NCBI GenBank assembly: GCA_050749785.1
Contig: JBOGSA010000004.1
Location: forward strand, 1-25,783
Reading direction: 5' to 3'
Length of the DNA: 25,783 nucleotides
Source: JAGWGI01 sp050749785
Lineage (GTDB): Archaea > Micrarchaeota > Micrarchaeia > Micrarchaeales > CABMGC01
Positions 1 through 7,264 of the stretch are shown here, piece by piece. A program made the position numbers and the translations under genes. A model generated the notes under the pieces. It worked only from the letters and a program-made list of their open reading frames with translations. It was not told where the DNA came from and ran no database searches. Each line of letters starts with the position of its first letter. Position 1 is the stretch's first letter.

Positions 1-702
1 GAAATAACGCCGCAATTTCTTCCTGTAGAATCCTTTCGTCTTCTCCAAAGAGACTCGGTATTTCAATGGGATTATCGACTTTGCACCGATGTCTTCTCTT
101 GCATACTTATGATTCGACTCTGAGTCAAATCCTTTATCTGCAGTTGCATCGCCAATCTTTGTTTCTTTCCTGGTCTTCTTCAGTATTGGTTTGAATCTCT
201 TTGAGTCATGGACATAAGACCTCCAACTTTCTGAAGTTATTATTGCCTGTTTCTTTGTATCCACAGACAGGAAATGTTTCATATACCGTTTGCGGCGATA
301 CGGTCTCTTTACACGGTGTTCATAATGCTGCGATGCATGGTTCAATTTGTACCCACTTGCATCTATCCCTACATCTGCAATTTCGATATCGAACAATTCT
401 ACAGTCTTACCAAGAAGGAAATCCCAAATGTAGGAAGGTATGCGTTGGAAGAACTTTTGTAGAGTTGTGAAATGGGGAATATCATCGAAGAAATCGAAGT
501 ATTCCGCTAATTCAATTAATAGATCTGCAACGTCTCTGTAGGTCTTGTTTTCGTACCTCATTAAAAGTATCGCCACCGCATGTTGATACTGAGTGTATGT
601 TCTCTTCGAGAACTTGTCAGAATACGGTCGAATTACCCTCTTCACTAAGGTAAAAGAGGAATCGAGAAACCTCTTATACCTAGATTCTCTATTGCGTCTC
701 AT
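1..702 (-). CDS. IS5-type DDE transposase, 5' part, runs off the left edge
   Basis: An open frame of 234 codons reads from ATG at 702 to base 1 without a stop, so the 3' end lies outside the window. The protein is basic with an N-terminal helical region (about 1-100, start MRRNRESRYK). It then shows VGIDASGY with a candidate first catalytic Asp at residue 114, a basic stretch (RVKRPYRRKRYMK), and ATADKGFDS with a candidate second Asp at 189. This spacing is typical of the DDE_Tnp_1 domain of IS5/IS4-like elements; the third acidic residue would lie beyond the edge. An in-frame TAA at 739-741 limits the start, and ATG 702 suits the TATA box about 35 nt upstream. Intactness cannot be judged. 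The element's inner end should fall between 703 and about 830, but I could not fix a terminal repeat. Confidence 0.85.
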   Translation of the reverse strand, partial: MRRNRESRYKRFLDSSFTLVKRVIRPYSDKFSKRTYTQYQHAVAILLMRYENKTYRDVADLLIELAEYFDFFDDIPHFTTLQKFFQRIPSYIWDFLLGKTVELFDIEIADVGIDASGYKLNHASQHYEHRVKRPYRRKRYMKHFLSVDTKKQAIITSESWRSYVHDSKRFKPILKKTRKETKIGDATADKGFDSESNHKYAREDIGAKSIIPLKYRVSLEKTKGFYRKKLRRYF

Positions 703-728
703 GTTTGTCGTCTCAAACAACAAACACT

Positions 729-752
729 GGCAGAGGGTTTATACCTTCTGCC
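729..752 (-). promoter_or_regulatory. TATA box of the transposase inside a 9-bp inverted repeat
   Basis: GGCAGAGGG (729-737) faces CCTTCTGCC (744-752) with one G-T wobble across the loop TTTATA. On the minus strand the loop reads TATAAA, placed about 36 nt before the transposase ATG, the usual distance for an archaeal TATA box with a short leader. An inverted repeat around the TATA box could be an operator or an element end; the role is inference. Confidence 0.5.
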
Positions 753-811
753 ATTAGTAGATTAGAGGATTTCTACAGAGCCTAGATTTCCTCTGTTGTG
801 CAACGGACTAA

Positions 812-825
812 CGTTATTTATAGGT
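812..825 (+). promoter_or_regulatory. Probable promoter of the VirB4-like cluster
   Basis: The AT-rich segment TTATTTATAG (814-823) lies about 35 nt before the TTG start at 854, a good fit to an archaeal TATA box with a very short leader. No other plausible box lies closer to the start. Confidence 0.5.
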
Positions 826-853
826 TTCAGGATATGTATTCGTAGGGATTTGG

Positions 854-1684
854 TTGCCTAACATCAAGACGGTTCTATTTATCGGTTTTGTCACAGCCTC
901 ACTAGCCATAATGATTGTAACTGCAAACACGCCGCTTCCGCCATTGGCCAAGATTATCTTTCTTGTGATTGCGCTGCTGCTTGATGTATTGGGAATGTCG
1001 ACTCGATTCTACAGCTATCTGATAATACCATTCTCAAGAATGAAGAATAAAACTGTGGTCTTGAGCACTGAGGAGCCTTTCTACGTATCCCCATCGGGCG
1101 GGGCGATAATCACAAGGGATGGGGGAGATGTTTATGCTACAGCCTTCATAAAGATACCGATATACAAATCTGCGACAGAGATGAATGATGAGGAGAAAAT
1201 AGACTTTGCGAGGCTTTTCAGCAGGCTTGTGAGCCTGAGCAGAACGCCGTATCGAGTAACAACGCAGATGTACCTGATAAACAAGGATGATTACATAGGC
1301 AGGGTGCGAGACAAGCTCAATGAGGTCGAGGAGAAATACCAGAACATCAGCTCTGACAAAAGCACGCCACCTGAAATGATAGAGAGACTTAAGGGGGAGG
1401 TTACGATGTGGCACAATCTTCTTGAGAGCATAGGCAGAATACAATCGCACGCGCTGCTCAACTATGCAACAGTGACAGCGATGGGGAGCACTGAAGAAGA
1501 AGCAGGCTCTCTAGTTAACCAGCAGGCCGATGAACTCTCTGCAGGAATAGGCGCAGTGCTTGGAATAACACCAACCCTTATGACCACGGAGGAGATTTTG
1601 CTTGTTACCCAAGCAGAGCACACCATACCTTTCTCAACCGTCAGCGAGGAGATAAGGCAAAAGACAGTGTCAGAGGGATTGTGA
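854..1684 (+). CDS. Membrane-anchored protein resembling the VirB4 N-terminal domain (copy 1)
   Basis: A 276-residue protein with a TTG start at 854 and no ATG in a suitable place. Two hydrophobic helices occupy about residues 4-24 and 28-49, followed by a soluble region of about 220 residues that probably faces the cytoplasm. That region has an early acidic helix (NDEEKIDFARLFSRLVSL), a long charged helix, then a strand and helix pattern with GSTEEEAGSLVNQQADELS and TTEEILL. This order resembles the N-terminal domain of VirB4/TrbE proteins, where EEA and EL motifs precede the ATPase. No Walker motifs are present. The next gene overlaps its stop codon and encodes a protein of the same length and layout. 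The assignment is pattern recognition without alignment; a structural search would settle it. Confidence 0.6.
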   Translation: MPNIKTVLFIGFVTASLAIMIVTANTPLPPLAKIIFLVIALLLDVLGMSTRFYSYLIIPFSRMKNKTVVLSTEEPFYVSPSGGAIITRDGGDVYATAFIKIPIYKSATEMNDEEKIDFARLFSRLVSLSRTPYRVTTQMYLINKDDYIGRVRDKLNEVEEKYQNISSDKSTPPEMIERLKGEVTMWHNLLESIGRIQSHALLNYATVTAMGSTEEEAGSLVNQQADELSAGIGAVLGITPTLMTTEEILLVTQAEHTIPFSTVSEEIRQKTVSEGL

Positions 1685-2511
1685 TGGATGAGGAAACCAT
1701 AGTGTACATGGGATTCACAGGGATAGTGGCACTGATGGGAATCTTCTTCGCTGGAGCGTACGGGGACCTCTCGATAGTTGCAATAGTCCTCTGCATCGTT
1801 GCGCTTGTGATTATAGTTGTGATCAACTATGCCGATTTCGTGCTCTTCCCGGTTGTGACGACAATACTGGGAATAAGGATAATCCCTGCAAAGAACTACA
1901 TAATTCCAAAGAACCAGAACTGCATAGTGAAAAATGTGAGCGGACTCTACTATGCTACCGGGTATCTTACCGCAAACATCTACAACTACGTATTTGCGGC
2001 AGAACGTTTGGATGCAGAAGAGGAGATGAAGCTTGCAAGCGCGCCGGACAAATGGGAGAGGATAGTAATGAATGTCAAGTTCCCTTTCAAGTTCCACCTG
2101 ATAACCTACACAAACGAGATACAAGCTTACAGAGAGGATCTTGAGGGAAAGAGAGGCTTTTTGGAATACCAGATGTCTAAGGAGATGCAGGCATCTAGCC
2201 CGAGCCAGCTCTCAATCGATGATTTCCAGAGGAGGATAAATGTGATACAATCAAGAATAGAGAGGCTCTCATCAGGCGAAAGGCCGGTTGGCAGCGTGAT
2301 GTATATCGAGACGATTGCGGTAGGAGTTAGTGAGAAGGCTGCGATGGATGCGCTAACAGGGCAGATCAACCAGCTGCAGACGGTGTTCAACTCCATGGAC
2401 CTTAGCATAACGCGAGTGGTCGGAAGAGAGCTAAACATCCTTTTCAAGTTCGGCCACTTCATACCGACAACTCCCGGAGAGCTGGAAGGTCTGTTCAACG
2501 TGCAGAAGTGA
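1684..2511 (+). CDS. Membrane-anchored protein resembling the VirB4 N-terminal domain (copy 2)
   Basis: ATG at 1684 overlaps the preceding TGA by one base (TGATG), giving 275 residues; an in-frame GTG at 1681 would add one. Two membrane helices lie at about residues 6-27 and 30-54. The soluble part repeats the layout of the upstream protein: a short strand region, a long charged helix pair (about 140-200), then VMYIETIAVGVSEKAAMDAL and a closing segment like an EEL element. The pair therefore looks like diverged paralogues that may form a hetero-oligomer in the membrane. Length, topology and coupling argue for co-assembly with the ATPase encoded at 4047, which lacks such a domain. Before the insertion at 2602 the ATPase start codon lay 33 bases after this stop. 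Confidence 0.6.
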   Translation: MDEETIVYMGFTGIVALMGIFFAGAYGDLSIVAIVLCIVALVIIVVINYADFVLFPVVTTILGIRIIPAKNYIIPKNQNCIVKNVSGLYYATGYLTANIYNYVFAAERLDAEEEMKLASAPDKWERIVMNVKFPFKFHLITYTNEIQAYREDLEGKRGFLEYQMSKEMQASSPSQLSIDDFQRRINVIQSRIERLSSGERPVGSVMYIETIAVGVSEKAAMDALTGQINQLQTVFNSMDLSITRVVGRELNILFKFGHFIPTTPGELEGLFNVQK

Positions 2512-2542
2512 AGTGTTTTTAATCTGTATTGATAGGGTTATG

Positions 2543-2601
2543 TCATGACATTGATAAGGGCGCAAAATCTGATGAGCAATGAGCTCGCAAAGCGAGTCTT
2601 C
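2543..2601 (+). repeat. Direct repeat, upstream copy (59 bp)
   Basis: Bases 2543-2601 match 4045-4103 at 57 of 59 positions; the mismatches are at 2593/4095 and 2598/4100. The repeat starts two bases before the ATG and ends at the insertion point. Confidence 0.9.
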
Positions 2602-2607
2602 CGGTAG
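2545..2607 (+). pseudogene. Severed 5' stub of the VirB4-like ATPase gene
   Basis: ATG at 2545 opens a 20-codon frame, MTLIRAQNLMSNELAKRVFR, then TAG. Its first 19 residues equal the start of the complete ATPase gene at 4047. The frame diverges at about 2602 where the inserted DNA begins. It sits 33 bases after the upstream membrane-protein gene, where the ATPase gene would be expected in an uninterrupted operon, so this is probably the original start region. Confidence 0.85.
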
Positions 2608-2615
2608 GGATATTT

Positions 2616-3899
2616 TCATATCGGGGATAGAAGCCATCTGAGAATCGATTGTATTTTGACTTCTGCATCTGAATGCCTTATTACGTCATCGTAATCCCAT
2701 GAGATTACCAGAAGATCTTTGCAGTGGAGCTCTTTTGATGCCTTGGCAAGGGATCCGAGTTCCCTGTTTTCAATTCCCTTTTTGTCAGAAGCGTATGTCA
2801 CCTGTATAAGCTGGATTACCTTACGCGCCTTCTTAACTACGAAATCAACCTCGTTCTGCGAGTGATCCTTCCAGTAGTATATCTCAGTGCTATTGTGCAG
2901 ATAGCCTCGGCGCCGCAGCAGCTCTATTGCTACAAGGTTTTCCATCATTCTGCCTCTGTCCTCTGAACTCCTGAAGGCAATCGCATTTATCATCCCTGTG
3001 TCTATGCAGTATATTTTCTTGGGCGCCATGCTCTGCTCCTTCAATTTATAGGAAAATCTTTCTAAGGTGAAGATCAGATAGGCATTTCTTATGTACTGAA
3101 TCCAATTGGCTACTGTGTGGTTTCCCTTAATCCCAAATATGTTGCTGAGTTTGTTATAGCTGATTTCTGAAGAATAGTTTGATATTAGGTATTTTGATAG
3201 TTCGCGCAGCTTTGCACTATATTTGACATGATTTTTGGCAAGGATGTCGCGTTCTATAATGTCCTTATATAAATCCAACAGCAACTGCCTTCCAAGTTTT
3301 ACGCTTAATGGGAATCCCCCTTCCCTGACATATTTATTCAACAAATTGTACATCTGCGCCCTCCTCTCAGTCAACGTTATATCGGTATTTTGGAATTTCT
3401 TATTTGTGTAGAGAAGATATTCCCTAAAACTAAATGGAAAAAGCTCATAATCAATGTGCCTCCCGGTAAGAAATGTCGCTAGGTCTTTGCTCATCAGTCT
3501 CGCATTGCTCCCGGTTATTATTATTTTATGGGCCGGAGAGAGCCTTGTTATGAATCTTTCCCATCCGTCTATGTTCTGTATCTCATCAAATATCAGCAAA
3601 TCGGTTCTGCCTTTTAGGGAGTACACAGCCTCAAGGACTCTGTTTAGTTCGCTGCCATCTACATTCAATCTTTCATCTTCAAAGTTAACATAACCAAATT
3701 TCTTGCCGGTGCAGAGTTGGAATGCAAAAATTGACTTACCTGCCCGCCTTGGTCCTGCAATAATATTGACGACACCTTTAGCAGGCTGGTTCTTAGGAAG
3801 CTGCAATTCACGCTCTACTATATTGCCTTCATTGAATTCTCTGCGCATATCTTCCTCGCGATCGGCTATGGCGGACTTCAATTCTTCTATAGATGCCAT
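2616..3899 (-). CDS. Archaeal AAA_14 ATPase with C-terminal DUF4143 domain
   Basis: A 427-residue protein with the layout of the widespread archaeal AAA_14/DUF4143 family. After a charged N-terminal helix come Walker A GPRRAGKS (49-56), Walker B LLIFDE (101-106) and a sensor-like ITGSNARLM (about 129-136). GRHIDYELFPFSFREYL (about 146-162) is a family hallmark. The C-terminal half begins with winged-helix-like segments. It ends in the DUF4143 region with DTGMINA and YYWKDHSQNEVDFVV (about 337-352), which resembles a PD-(D/E)XK nuclease-like fold. The cellular role of this family is poorly known; such genes often occur in several copies per genome. Start ATG 3899 has a TATA-like AT-rich stretch upstream. 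It is opposite in strand to the operon it interrupts and appears to be a recent arrival. Confidence 0.9.
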   Translation of the reverse strand: MASIEELKSAIADREEDMRREFNEGNIVERELQLPKNQPAKGVVNIIAGPRRAGKSIFAFQLCTGKKFGYVNFEDERLNVDGSELNRVLEAVYSLKGRTDLLIFDEIQNIDGWERFITRLSPAHKIIITGSNARLMSKDLATFLTGRHIDYELFPFSFREYLLYTNKKFQNTDITLTERRAQMYNLLNKYVREGGFPLSVKLGRQLLLDLYKDIIERDILAKNHVKYSAKLRELSKYLISNYSSEISYNKLSNIFGIKGNHTVANWIQYIRNAYLIFTLERFSYKLKEQSMAPKKIYCIDTGMINAIAFRSSEDRGRMMENLVAIELLRRRGYLHNSTEIYYWKDHSQNEVDFVVKKARKVIQLIQVTYASDKKGIENRELGSLAKASKELHCKDLLVISWDYDDVIRHSDAEVKIQSILRWLLSPI

Positions 3900-4018
3900 A
3901 GTATTTATTAGAGCAAGGAATTATTAAATCTTTGCTTTTAGAGAGCAAATATTTGAAAGTCGGACAATGGTGATTACTCTCACTGGTAATGGGGACGTGT
4001 GTAAAATACTCTCAACCC

Positions 4019-4026
4019 TTATATAC
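4019..4026 (+). promoter_or_regulatory. TATA box for the VirB4-like ATPase gene, supplied by the insertion
   Basis: TTATATAC at 4019-4026 is centred about 25 nt before ATG 4047, which would give a leaderless transcript. It lies outside the duplicated 59 bp, so the insertion has given the severed downstream half of the operon its own promoter. Confidence 0.6.
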
Positions 4027-4044
4027 TTTATTTTATTACTTCTA

Positions 4045-4103
4045 TCATGACATTGATAAGGGCGCAAAATCTGATGAGCAATGAGCTCGCAAAGAGAGTG
4101 TTC
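4045..4103 (+). repeat. Direct repeat, downstream copy (59 bp)
   Basis: This is the partner of 2543-2601 at an offset of 1502 bp. It supplies the start codon and first codons of the complete ATPase gene. It is too long for an ordinary transposase target-site duplication. Confidence 0.9.
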
Positions 4104-5552
4104 ATCAGCAGGCCGCCAGAGCCGCCCCATGAATACCTCTTCAATGATCCAACCAATTCAATCTTCATAGGTATAACAAAGGTGTTCGAGGCGCCATTCT
4201 CATGGAGCTTTCAAAACCTAACGAATCCGCACCTTGCTGTTGTGGGAATAACAGGAGCTGGTAAGAGCTTCTTTGTAAAGACATTCCTGATCAGGGCAAG
4301 CTACGTCTGGAATACGAATGCAATAATAATCGATTGGGCAGGAGAGTACAAGGCATGGGTCAAGCAGAGCGGCGGCACAGTGATATCGCTTGCCAAGGGC
4401 GACTACATTAACATAATGGACCTTTCGGGAATGAAGCCGCTAGACAGGTCAAAGCAGATCATCAGCTCACTTGAGATACTAACCGACATCGGGCAATATC
4501 CTGAGCAGAAGAGGCTGACAGAGGAAGCAATAGAACAGTCTTATGTCAACCTTGGATTCAACCTTGCAAGCGTTCCTGATCCAAAGAAGGATGCACCGAC
4601 TCTAAAGAACGTAATCACACTTCTTGAAGAAAAGCTGCAGGAAGGAACATACGAATATCCTGCGGAGCTCGAAAACACAATATACAGACTAAGACAGTTC
4701 GCAAGGGAAGGGGAGGATTACTTTGCAAGGAAGAGCACTCTTGACCTCGGCAAGCTCGTCTCGTCTGGACTTGTGGATTTGGACATATCGGGATTGCCTG
4801 ATGAGAGTTTCAGGGCGCTCGCAGCTCTTTTCATACTCCAATCGCTCAAGGAGAAGATGAGGATGGAGGGATGGAGCTCGTCAAAGGGACTGCGTGCGAT
4901 TGTGGTTCTTGATGAGGCGTGGAAGGTTGCAAGCGACGACAGGAGCGATGCAGTCATGATAGTTCGAGAGGGAAGGAAGTATCAGTTCGGGCTTATCGTT
5001 GCTTCACAAAATCCAACGGATATCAACGAGGCGATATTCTCAAACGTAGGGACGACGATAATGCTCAGGGTGAAGTTCGAAAGGTTCATGAATTACCTTC
5101 AGGGCTCGCTAAACTTCTCGAATTTCATAAGGAAGGAGATAAGCAAGTTCGGAGTAGGTCAAGCCGCAGTCGACATGTCATTCCAGACCTCGGTGCAGTT
5201 CCCGGAGATCTTCGTGATAGACAAGGTTGTCGGAGAAATTCCGCTAGATGTATACACAATATCTACCGGCGACATCCTCAATCAGGAGGAGCTGGAGAAC
5301 TCGGAGATACAGAAGGAGTATTACTTTGAGAAGATAGACCTAAGGAACAAGCTGATCGAAAGCAATATCGGAATGGAAGTGATAGATAATATATTCAAGA
5401 GATTGGACGAGAAGAACAGGCAGCTAGACATACGCGGCTTTGTCCAGGTGCTAAACGAGTTCAAAGTGGACAAGCAGAGCTCGATACTCCTGCTAAGGAG
5501 CATAGGCCTGCAGGACATGATAATAACACGTGCGTTCACATACATGGAATAG
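4047..5552 (+). CDS. VirB4/HerA-type ATPase without its own N-terminal domain
   Basis: A 501-residue soluble ATPase. Walker A is GITGAGKS (67-74), preceded by the usual NPHLAVVG strand. IIIDWAGEYKAW follows at about 93-104. Walker B is VVLDEAW (about 286-292), and IVASQNPTDI (about 317) is the motif typical of the VirB4/TrbE/HerA branch. VirB4 proteins usually carry some 200 further residues before Walker A; here only 66 are present. The two membrane proteins encoded upstream look like the missing part. The C-terminus (about 445-501) is an extra helical domain related to the next gene product. Expected role: hexameric motor driving DNA or protein through a membrane complex. The stop is 8 bases before the next start. 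ATG 4047 lies in the duplicated repeat. Confidence 0.85.
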   Translation: MTLIRAQNLMSNELAKRVFISRPPEPPHEYLFNDPTNSIFIGITKVFEAPFSWSFQNLTNPHLAVVGITGAGKSFFVKTFLIRASYVWNTNAIIIDWAGEYKAWVKQSGGTVISLAKGDYINIMDLSGMKPLDRSKQIISSLEILTDIGQYPEQKRLTEEAIEQSYVNLGFNLASVPDPKKDAPTLKNVITLLEEKLQEGTYEYPAELENTIYRLRQFAREGEDYFARKSTLDLGKLVSSGLVDLDISGLPDESFRALAALFILQSLKEKMRMEGWSSSKGLRAIVVLDEAWKVASDDRSDAVMIVREGRKYQFGLIVASQNPTDINEAIFSNVGTTIMLRVKFERFMNYLQGSLNFSNFIRKEISKFGVGQAAVDMSFQTSVQFPEIFVIDKVVGEIPLDVYTISTGDILNQEELENSEIQKEYYFEKIDLRNKLIESNIGMEVIDNIFKRLDEKNRQLDIRGFVQVLNEFKVDKQSSILLLRSIGLQDMIITRAFTYME

Positions 5553-5560
5553 GCGATATA

Positions 5561-5857
5561 TTGGGTGCGACATTCGTTGTAAACAGGCTTGATTTAAAGA
5601 AGATGCTCTCTATGCTCAAGGTGAATGAGAAGAGCATAGACGAACTAGAGGCAAACCTAAACAGGATGCACAGGCATGTCAACGCGGTTGCGTTCGCCGG
5701 AATGCTCCAGAAGGTGGGCCTTAAGCAAAACGACATAACCAATGTGTTCAGGCGAATGGGAATAGATGACATAAGCATAACCGAGATATTCAATGCGCTT
5801 GATGAGGAGAAGATAAACGAGACGTTTGGCAAGATAGTGGTTCTTAGCGTTGAATGA
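5561..5857 (+). CDS. Small helical protein repeating the C-terminal domain of the upstream ATPase
   Basis: A 98-residue protein with a TTG start 8 bases after the ATPase stop and no better start. Its second half resembles the ATPase tail: MGIDDISITEIFNALDE against IGLQDMIITRAFTYME, and FAGMLQKVGLKQ against FVQVLNEFKVDK, with matching spacing. An N-terminal coiled-coil-like helix (LKKMLSMLKVNEKSIDELEANL) precedes this. No catalytic motif is seen. It may dimerise with, or compete for, the docking surface used by the ATPase tail. I do not recognise a named family. Confidence 0.7.
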   Translation: MGATFVVNRLDLKKMLSMLKVNEKSIDELEANLNRMHRHVNAVAFAGMLQKVGLKQNDITNVFRRMGIDDISITEIFNALDEEKINETFGKIVVLSVE

Positions 5858-5866
5858 GGTTTTTTA

Positions 5867-6310
5867 TTGAGGAAAAATGTTTGCATATGCTGCGGAAATG
5901 AGGTAAACGGGCTTGAGGTCACAGAGGACTATGTGATAAAGGGAATAAAGCTTGTGAAATCCAAGCTGAACATGAAGCTCCGAAACAACAGGCTTGTGTG
6001 GTGCAAGGAGTGCTATCCAAAGCACGTTCACGCATCCAAGGGAGAGATTGTTGACGCCAAATACGCTGGCGAACCGGTAGTCACAATAAAAACACTCGGC
6101 CTGAAGGCTATTGAGTGTAGGGGCTATGAGCAGAGAAGGAAAAACTACGAGACTAGACAGATGACCTACGTGGGCATTGGGGTCATATTCGCAGCACTTG
6201 GGCTAATCATATCGCCAAGTTTGCAGGGTGTTTTAGTATCGGTGATACTGATATTGTTTCTATACCTGCTTTCATTGCTCAACTACACCCCGAAGATCGC
6301 ATCAAAATGA
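5867..6310 (+). CDS. Zinc-ribbon protein with two C-terminal membrane helices
   Basis: A 147-residue protein starting at TTG 5867, nine bases after the previous stop. CICC at about residues 6-9 and WCKEC at about 45-49 give two cysteine pairs that would bind one zinc. A basic middle region follows, then two hydrophobic helices at about 101-121 and 123-140. The zinc domain probably sits on the cytoplasmic face. The fold suggests protein or nucleic-acid binding at the membrane next to the ATPase. No named family recognised. Confidence 0.7.
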   Translation: MRKNVCICCGNEVNGLEVTEDYVIKGIKLVKSKLNMKLRNNRLVWCKECYPKHVHASKGEIVDAKYAGEPVVTIKTLGLKAIECRGYEQRRKNYETRQMTYVGIGVIFAALGLIISPSLQGVLVSVILILFLYLLSLLNYTPKIASK

Positions 6311-6328
6311 GGATTTCTGGGCTCAGGT

Positions 6329-6353
6329 ATTAATAAATAGGTAGCATATGCTA
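6329..6353 (+). promoter_or_regulatory. Internal promoter with 12-bp perfect palindrome
   Basis: A TATA-like TTAATAAATA (about 6330-6339) is followed at once by the perfect palindrome TAGCATATGCTA (6342-6353), and the next start is at 6365. A palindrome between TATA box and start is where an archaeal repressor would act. The gene just downstream encodes a winged-helix-like protein, so autoregulation is possible but unproven. Confidence 0.45.
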
Positions 6354-6364
6354 TTATCTAGAGA

Positions 6365-7096
6365 GTGATTAGGTTGCCTGACGAGGAGATTGTGCCAAGA
6401 GTTGAGGAGATTGATTTCCCTGGCAAACTGACGGGCACCCTCGAACAGGTGCGCGAGAAGCTCTCTGCGATCCCTTTCTTTTCGGTGAAACTAACATCAG
6501 ACGGACTTAGCGTAGCAAAAGTGGAGAGCAGGAACATAAAGAAGAAGCCGTTTCTCTTCTATTTGATAAACATCAAGAGCGATTCAATACAGACCATCTA
6601 TTCAATCGCGCCAGACACAAGCGAGAAGATGCGCAGGCTTTACGTGATAAAGAGCCTTGCCGCTGTTCTCTCGATGGTCAATGATTCTTACATCATCGAC
6701 AATGTGAAGTTCCTGCAGTACATCGACTCTTCTATAGAGGATGTGCTAAACAGCCTATCGCAAAGCTACAGCACACTTTTCAACAAGTACGATTCTCTAT
6801 TGTCGGAATACCGTGAGATAAAGAGACTCAACATAGAGCTCAGCGCGGCTAACAGGAACCTTACGATACAGACCACGCAGCTAGATGAGGAGAACAAGCA
6901 GCTCAATGCGCAGCTAAAGGCACTGCAGACATATTCTGACGAGTCGCTCATGTCGATGGTTCAGGATTGGATAGTGACCCACAACAACTCCATAGAGATA
7001 ACCGAATTCGCGCAGAACTACAAGATAGCTGCTCCAAGGATAGAACAGATACTAGACAAAATGGTCTCGCTCGGCTATATCGAGCTGAAGAGTTGA
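6365..7096 (+). CDS. Coiled-coil protein with C-terminal winged helix
   Basis: A 243-residue protein read from GTG 6365; TTG at 6374 is an alternative. An N-terminal alpha/beta domain (about 1-110) is followed by a long coiled coil (about 125-190, rich in Q, E, L and N). The end is a compact winged-helix-like domain (MVQDWIVTHNNSIEITEF ... ILDKMVSLGYIELKS). It has no transmembrane segment. It lies in the cluster on the same strand, with a promoter-like segment of its own. It could regulate the cluster or act as a cytoplasmic adaptor. No named family recognised. Confidence 0.75.
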   Translation: MIRLPDEEIVPRVEEIDFPGKLTGTLEQVREKLSAIPFFSVKLTSDGLSVAKVESRNIKKKPFLFYLINIKSDSIQTIYSIAPDTSEKMRRLYVIKSLAAVLSMVNDSYIIDNVKFLQYIDSSIEDVLNSLSQSYSTLFNKYDSLLSEYREIKRLNIELSAANRNLTIQTTQLDEENKQLNAQLKALQTYSDESLMSMVQDWIVTHNNSIEITEFAQNYKIAAPRIEQILDKMVSLGYIELKS

Positions 7097-7100
7097 TGAC

Positions 7101-7253
7101 TTGAAGTACCTAGCTACGGTGAACAAGGCTTTTCATTACGTGAAGGTGTACAATGTGGTCAAGAAAGTGAACCGCAACACGAATGTCATATCTGATTTCA
7201 TGGAGAAATTAGTTGACAAGTACATACTGAAAAGGAAGGAGACGGAGATATAG
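7101..7253 (+). CDS. Small basic 50-residue protein
   Basis: TTG at 7101, four bases after the preceding stop, opens 50 codons ending in TAG at 7251-7253; the next ATG is at 7265. The product starts LKYLATVNKAFHYVKVYNVV, is lysine-rich and predicted helical, and ends YILKRKETEI. It fills the only gap in an otherwise gapless run of genes and has codon use like its neighbours. It resembles the C-terminal helices of a winged helix (DFMEKLVDKYILKR). It may be a separate gene or the detached end of a larger protein. Confidence 0.55.
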   Translation: MKYLATVNKAFHYVKVYNVVKKVNRNTNVISDFMEKLVDKYILKRKETEI

Positions 7254-7264
7254 CGGCTGAGCCC

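Larger units (their letters stand above)
2602..4044. mobile_element. About 1.44-kb insertion carrying an AAA_14/DUF4143 gene
   Basis: The segment between the two 59-bp repeats is absent from the inferred original gene order. It holds one minus-strand gene, 2616-3899, whose stop codon lies only 14 bp from the left junction, and about 145 bp of AT-rich DNA that provides a promoter to the downstream ATPase gene. I see no transposase and no clear terminal inverted repeats, so the mechanism of entry is unknown. Recombination using the host gene start as homology is one possibility. Confidence 0.6.

Noticed and set aside
201..470. Plus-strand frames of 62 and 89 codons in the left region
   Set aside because: They lie antisense to the clear IS5-type transposase frame and show no family features.
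1462..2124. 220-codon minus-strand frame
   Set aside because: Antisense to the two membrane-protein genes; the composition (runs of H, Y, C) is typical of a shadow frame.
4919..5329. 136-codon plus-strand frame inside the ATPase gene
   Set aside because: Overlaps the Walker B half of the ATPase in another frame; it is a shadow.
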